Shown here piece after piece: positions 58,077-64,000 of a stretch of DNA of 64,000 bases. The position numbers and the translations under genes are program-made. A model generated the notes under the pieces. That model saw only the letters and a program-made list of their open reading frames with translations, ran no database searches and was not told the DNA's origin. Location: the NCBI RefSeq assembly GCF_014652355.1, contig NZ_BMYQ01000015.1, forward strand, positions 1 to 64,000, read 5' to 3'. Origin of the DNA: Gemmobacter lanyuensis (GTDB lineage: Bacteria; Pseudomonadota; Alphaproteobacteria; Rhodobacterales; Rhodobacteraceae). Position 1 is the first letter of the stretch. Every line of letters begins with the position of its first letter.

Positions 58077-59263
58077 GCTGCACCCCCCCGCGCCAGACGC
58101 GGGGCCAGAAACACCGGCCAAAGCGCGAGAAGATAAAGCCCGAAGGCCAGCACCCAGATCCCGCCCGCCAGCAGCACGGTCACATCATGCAGGTCGGGCA
58201 GAACAGCGCCCAGAACCCGCAGCGCCGCCGCCAGCGGGATCAGACCATAGGCCACCACCACCGGGCGTGGGGCCACCAGCGCCCGCCCGGTATGCCCCAG
58301 CGTCGCGCGCGACATGATGGCCAGCGTCATGCCCCCGGCCCCACCGATGCCCAGCAGATGCAGGCCTGCAAGCTCTGACCCGACGCCCGCCCAGGCAAGT
58401 CCCGTCAATGCAAGCCCAAGCGCCGTCAGGCCATAGCCGAGATGCAGCGCCCAAAGGATCGGCTTGCCTGCCGTCCATCCGCCGCGCCAGAAGGCCAGCC
58501 GGATCAGCCCGACCACCCCCGCCAGCACCGCCAGCCCCCCGGCAACCCAATCGGGCAGGCCCGCAAGCAGCGCCACCGACACCGCCACCGCGGCCCCACC
58601 GGCCAGCAGCGCCAGGGCGGGCGGGTTCCACGGCAGACGCGATTCGCGCCCCGATTGCACCATGGCATTGCGGGTAAAGCCGGGCGTCACGCGCCCGCCC
58701 AGAATGATGATCATGGCGGCCAGCACCGCCAGCCCCGCGCGCAGCCCCGCCCAGCCGGTCTCGGCAAGGCCCAACCACTCCAAATGGCAGGCCAGATCCG
58801 CCGCCCAGAACAGCGTGAGCGTCAGTAGGAACACCATCTGTTGCGGTTTCGGGCGGTGCAGAAGCTGCGTCAGGATCTTGGCGGCCAGCACCGGCACGAA
58901 GGCCAGATCCAGCACCGCCACCAGAAGCGGCGGCAAGACCCCCGCCGCCGCCATGGCGATCCGCCCGGCCAGCCAGATCAGCGCCACCCCGGTGATAAAG
59001 AGATGCGGCGCCGCGCGCGCGCCGGTCCAGTTCGGCACGGCCGTCAGGAAAAATCCGCCCAAGGCTGCCGCGCCATAGCCGAAGATCATCTCATGCGCGT
59101 GCCACAGCTGCGGCGCAGGGCCGAGGGGGAGCGCCCCGCCCCCGCCCGCGAATTGCCAGCCCAGCCAGCCGGACCAGATCGTCATTCCCAGAACGGCAAA
59201 CAGCCCCGCCGCAAGAAAGAACACGCGGAACCCTTCGGAAAACAGGCGTTTCAGGGCAGACAT
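58073..59263 (-). CDS. nnrS: NnrS-family haem-copper membrane protein (second copy)
   Basis: A 396-residue membrane protein with about 12 helices. LFSEGFRVFFLAAGLFAVLGM opens it; LWHAHEMIFGYGAAALGGFFLTAVPNWTG is the NnrS hallmark (HAHE and NWTG). HLLGIGGAGGMTLAIMSRATLGHTGR is the later motif. GGAAGGAGCCTGAA precedes the ATG. It is more typical of the family than the 44875 copy and sits between nirX and nirI. Confidence 0.9.
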   Translation of the reverse strand: MSALKRLFSEGFRVFFLAAGLFAVLGMTIWSGWLGWQFAGGGGALPLGPAPQLWHAHEMIFGYGAAALGGFFLTAVPNWTGARAAPHLFITGVALIWLAGRIAMAAAGVLPPLLVAVLDLAFVPVLAAKILTQLLHRPKPQQMVFLLTLTLFWAADLACHLEWLGLAETGWAGLRAGLAVLAAMIIILGGRVTPGFTRNAMVQSGRESRLPWNPPALALLAGGAAVAVSVALLAGLPDWVAGGLAVLAGVVGLIRLAFWRGGWTAGKPILWALHLGYGLTALGLALTGLAWAGVGSELAGLHLLGIGGAGGMTLAIMSRATLGHTGRALVAPRPVVVAYGLIPLAAALRVLGAVLPDLHDVTVLLAGGIWVLAFGLYLLALWPVFLAPRLARGGAA

Positions 59264-59264
59264 T

Positions 59265-61259
59265 TCAGGCTCCTTCCGTGCTGCGGGCACGGCGTTTCAG
59301 GATCGGGCATTGCGTGGCGTCCTGCATCACCACCTGACAGCGCAGACACAGCACACATTCATTGGCATTGATGCGTCCCAGCGGGTCGATGGCGCCCACG
59401 GTGCATTTCGTTTCACAAAGCCGACACTCACGGCCGCATTGGGGCCGCCGTTTCAGCCAGTCAAAAACCTTGAGCTTGGCGGGAATCGCCAGCCCCGCCC
59501 CCAGCGGGCAAAGGTAGCGGCAATAAAACCGCTCGATGAACAGCCCGGCGATCAGGATGGCGCCGACAAAGGCCAGGAAGGGCCAGGCGCGCAGGAACCG
59601 CAGGCTGATGGCCGTCTTGAAGGGTTCAACCTCGGCCAGCAGCAGGGCCTTGTGCATCGACTGGAAGGACAGGCCCAGCACCGCCACGAAGAGCGTGTAT
59701 TTGATGACCCAAAGCCGTTCGTGCAAGGCCGCGGGCACGGCGATTTGCCGCAGTCCCAGCCGTTGCGCGGCCGCATTGGTCAGTTCTTGCAACGCCCCGA
59801 AGGGGCAAAGCCAGCCGCAATAGACCCCGCGCCCCCAGAACAGCAGCCCCAGCGCGACAAAGCACCAAAGCAGGAAGATCACCGGATCAATCAGGAAGGT
59901 TTCCCAGCGGAAGCCGGTCAGCAGCGAATGGACAAAGGCCACCACCTGCACGACGGAAAGCTGCCCGTTCAGCCCAAGGCCAAGGCCGAGGAAACTGACC
60001 GTCAGAAAAGCCAGCCGCCCGCGCCGCCACAGCAAAGGGCGGCGCACGATCCAGTCTTGCGCGAACAGGATCACCGTCAACACCGCCAGAATGGCGACCA
60101 CCACCCCTGCCTGCACCCGCTTGGCCTGCCAGATCGTCTGCCAGAGCGGCAGCGCCTCGGGCGCGGCGGGGCGGAAGGCGGAGGGCAGCGCATAGGGCAG
60201 CGCGATGGTCACCTGCACCGGCCGGGTAGCGGTTTCGCGGCGGGCAGTCACCTCGATGCGGAAGGGTCGCGTCGGGTCAATCGCGGCGGGCAGGGCGAAA
60301 AAGCTGATCTCCTTCATCGCCGGGGCTTCGGGCAGCGCGAGGCTACGGATGATGCGGTATCGGTCGGCGGTGGGCTGCCAGCGCGTCGCGCCCTGCACGA
60401 TCATCAGGCGGTCAAAGATCCCGGTCTGGTGCCAGTCCGTCCCGCGATGCGATTGCAACCCGGAAGAGAGGATCAAAAGCCCGGCATCCCCCGGCCCCAG
60501 CGCCCCGATGGCGCGGGTAAATTCCTGTTGACCCAACAGGTTCTGGCCAATCGTCGGCGGATCGATCAGCGCAGCCCAAAGGTGCAGGAAATTGCCCTGT
60601 CCCTGCGGAAGTGGCACCTTGGCCCCCGGCAGGGCAGCCGCGGCTTCGGTCAGGGACAGGCGCGTTTCAGCGACCGCCCCTTGCGCCAGCAGATCGGCCC
60701 AGCCCGCCTTGGCATAGCTGTGCCGATCGAGCGCGCTGCCCTGCAGCAGCCCGCGTGCGGTGGCAAGGGTGCGCGCGGTCCGCAGGATGCCATCGCGGAT
60801 CACCCCGCTGGAGACTGTGGCGCGGCTGAGGATATCAGGCACCTCACCCGCCGCCGGATGGGCAAGGTCCAACCCGCGAAAACCTGCGACATAGGCGCTG
60901 ATCTGGGCATCCGAGAGGCCCAGCGTCAGCACCGGTTCTTCATGCCGGATCAGCCGGGCGCCGGTGATCCGCGCCTGCAGATCCAAGGCCACCAGCACAT
61001 CCAGCGGGCGCCCGGAATAGCCGACCGTCCCTGCGATTTCCCAGCTGGAGCCGATCTGCCCGATCACGCGGCCCTCTTGCACCACGGCCCAGCCGGGGAC
61101 GCCCGTCTCGTCGCGTCGGACCTGCACCGGGCCTGCCACACCCAGCAGCGCCGCGGCCTCGGTCCCCGTCACATCCGTCCCCGTCCGTTCGGCCGCCGCG
61201 ACCGGGCGGGCAAGAAACACCGCAAGCGCGATCAGGATCAGGGGCAAAAATCTGGGCAT
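59265..61259 (-). CDS. nirI: NirI, NosR-type flavo-iron-sulfur membrane protein
   Basis: A 664-residue membrane protein needed for nitrite reductase expression. Signal peptide (FLPLILIALAVFLARPVAAA), periplasmic FMN domain with Thr candidate in SRATVSSGVIRDGIL, six membrane helices with CGWLCPFGALQE and CRYLCPLG motifs, and C-terminal ferredoxin Cys sets (ECRLCETKCTVGAI, ECVLCLRCQ). An in-frame ATG lies at 61310. ATG 61259 is preferred because the box at 61326 would start the mRNA near 61291. Probable flavinylation target of NirX. Confidence 0.9.
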   Translation of the reverse strand: MPRFLPLILIALAVFLARPVAAAERTGTDVTGTEAAALLGVAGPVQVRRDETGVPGWAVVQEGRVIGQIGSSWEIAGTVGYSGRPLDVLVALDLQARITGARLIRHEEPVLTLGLSDAQISAYVAGFRGLDLAHPAAGEVPDILSRATVSSGVIRDGILRTARTLATARGLLQGSALDRHSYAKAGWADLLAQGAVAETRLSLTEAAAALPGAKVPLPQGQGNFLHLWAALIDPPTIGQNLLGQQEFTRAIGALGPGDAGLLILSSGLQSHRGTDWHQTGIFDRLMIVQGATRWQPTADRYRIIRSLALPEAPAMKEISFFALPAAIDPTRPFRIEVTARRETATRPVQVTIALPYALPSAFRPAAPEALPLWQTIWQAKRVQAGVVVAILAVLTVILFAQDWIVRRPLLWRRGRLAFLTVSFLGLGLGLNGQLSVVQVVAFVHSLLTGFRWETFLIDPVIFLLWCFVALGLLFWGRGVYCGWLCPFGALQELTNAAAQRLGLRQIAVPAALHERLWVIKYTLFVAVLGLSFQSMHKALLLAEVEPFKTAISLRFLRAWPFLAFVGAILIAGLFIERFYCRYLCPLGAGLAIPAKLKVFDWLKRRPQCGRECRLCETKCTVGAIDPLGRINANECVLCLRCQVVMQDATQCPILKRRARSTEGA

Positions 61260-61304
61260 CGGAAGGGGCGGTCCGGCTGGGGTTTGGGGTCCGGGAAACC
61301 CTGA

Positions 61305-63167
<1,863 letters not shown>

Positions 63168-63175
63168 CGCCTTCG

Positions 63176-63200
63176 CCGCCCCCGGCCTGTCCGGGGGCGG
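63176..63200 (+). terminator. Hairpin between nirS and nirE
   Basis: CCGCCCCCGG / CCGGGGGCGG, a perfect 10-base stem with a 5-base loop and then only TTCC. It probably attenuates rather than ends transcription, raising nirS over nirE. Confidence 0.6.
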
Positions 63201-63232
63201 TTCCTTCCGCCAGTTTTCAAGCGAGCCAGAAG

Positions 63233-64000
63233 ATGAAAGACCAGAGTTCCCGCAGCGGCCATGTGCATCTGATCGGTGCCGGCCCCGGTGCCGCCGATCT
63301 GCTGACGATCCGCGCCGCGCAGCTGATTGCGGGGGCCGAGGTCGTGGTCTTTGACCGACTGGTCAGCGCCGAAATCCTTGAACTCGTGCCCGCGACCGCC
63401 CGCCGGATCGACGTGGGCAAGCTGCCGGGTTATCACAAGGTTCCGCAGGACGACATCAACGCCCTTCTGGTGCGCCTCGCGCAATCGGGGGCCGAGGTCG
63501 TGCGCCTGAAGGGCGGCGATCCCTTCATCTTTGGCCGCGGATCGGAAGAGGCCGCAGCCTGCCGTGCGGCGGGCATTCCGGTCAGCGTCGTGCCGGGCAT
63601 CACTGCGGCGCAGGGCGCCGCCGCCGCGACGGGGGTGCCGCTGACGCATCGGGGCCTAGCAACCGGCCTGCGCTATGTGACCGGCCATCGCGCGCGCGAT
63701 CTGGCGCTCGATCTCGATTGGCAATCGTTGGCTGATCCGCAAACGACGCTGGTCGTCTATATGGGCGTGGCCACCATTGCCGATATTGCCGCGCGGCTGA
63801 TTGCGCGCGGCCTGCCCGCCGATCTGCCGGTGCTGGCCGTCGCCGGGGCGACCACCGCCGCGGAACGGCGCGTGCTTTCGACCCTGGGGGGCGTTGGGCA
63901 GGACGCCACCTGCCTGCCGCCCGAAGTTCCGGCCCTGTTCATCATCGGCCGCGTGGTGACGCTTTACCCCGCCGATCTGGATCTGATGATCCGCGCAGAG
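63233..64000 (+). CDS. nirE: NirE, uroporphyrinogen-III C-methyltransferase (3' end beyond window)
   Basis: The first 256 codons of a SAM-dependent methyltransferase that makes precorrin-2, the start of haem d1 synthesis. VHLIGAGPGAADLLTIRAAQLIAGAEVVVFDRLV is the SUMT signature (GAGPG). Further motifs are RLKGGDPFIFGRGSEEA, VVPGITAAQGAAAATGVPLTHRGLA, and YMGVATIADIAARL. The frame is open to the window edge. It follows nirS in the same direction, so it is likely the second gene of the nir operon. Confidence 0.93.
   Translation, partial: MKDQSSRSGHVHLIGAGPGAADLLTIRAAQLIAGAEVVVFDRLVSAEILELVPATARRIDVGKLPGYHKVPQDDINALLVRLAQSGAEVVRLKGGDPFIFGRGSEEAAACRAAGIPVSVVPGITAAQGAAAATGVPLTHRGLATGLRYVTGHRARDLALDLDWQSLADPQTTLVVYMGVATIADIAARLIARGLPADLPVLAVAGATTAAERRVLSTLGGVGQDATCLPPEVPALFIIGRVVTLYPADLDLMIRAE

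Noticed and set aside
63176-63200. Full transcription end after nirS
   Set aside because: The hairpin has no T-run and nirE follows at once in the same direction, so partial attenuation is more likely.

Overview
The window looks like chromosomal DNA from a denitrifying member of the Rhodobacterales (Rhodobacter / Paracoccus / Gemmobacter type). It is GC-rich and densely packed, with many ATGA start-stop overlaps. It carries a NepR-EcfG general stress pair, a PutA/PutR proline system, a possible RirA-type iron box and a complete nir-nor cluster with FNR/NNR boxes. The assignment rests on gene content and protein character only; no rRNA or tRNA gene was seen.

Layout. (1) 0.1-7.6 kb: a SorC-type sugar regulator with a HAD phosphatase, an ArsR-SRPBCC operon, an unusual receiver protein, and glgC-glgX for glycogen. 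(2) 7.6-24.1 kb: a general-stress island. It holds the anti-sigma factor NepR, the sigma factor EcfG, catalase KatE, Cu/Zn superoxide dismutase, two DUF892 ferritin-like proteins, PRC-barrel, BON, DUF421 and DUF2934 proteins, oxidoreductases and several small or disordered proteins. Ten promoters fit GGAAC-N17/18-GTT, the known EcfG consensus, and most lie 30-65 bases before a start codon. (3) 24.1-26.8 kb: decayed insertion sequences (two ISNCY-type transposase pseudogenes around an IS3 fragment). (4) 26.8-33.1 kb: an iron-complex ABC importer, a methyltransferase, a GNAT acetyltransferase, a MarR regulator and an M20 amidohydrolase. (5) 33.1-36.5 kb: MsrP/MsrQ, a fasciclin protein and an ECF sigma / anti-sigma pair. 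(6) 36.6-42.5 kb: hydroxyproline and proline catabolism (proline-racemase family enzyme with a GntR regulator; PutA with its Lrp-type regulator). (7) 42.5-44.9 kb: a PomA/PomB-like flagellar stator pair behind a likely sigma-54 promoter. (8) 44.9-64 kb: an anaerobic-respiration supercluster with NnrS, DnrN, UbiX, UbiD, UbiT-U-V (oxygen-independent ubiquinone synthesis), a Crp/Fnr regulator, norCBQDEF, nirX, a second nnrS, nirI, nirS and a 3'-truncated nirE.

How it fits together. In the last block, TTGAT-N4-ATCAA boxes precede ubiT and the Crp/Fnr regulator, while TTAAC-N4-GTCAA boxes precede nor and nir. This suggests a cascade: oxygen sensing switches on anaerobic quinone synthesis and the regulator, which then switches on nitrite and nitric oxide reduction.

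The most unusual item is the protein at 3564-4133. It has an N-terminal receiver that lacks the phosphorylatable aspartate, followed by a region that aligns without gaps to sigma region 2 of the EcfG encoded 15 kb away. That is the reverse domain order of PhyR, the known anti-anti-sigma factor of this pathway.
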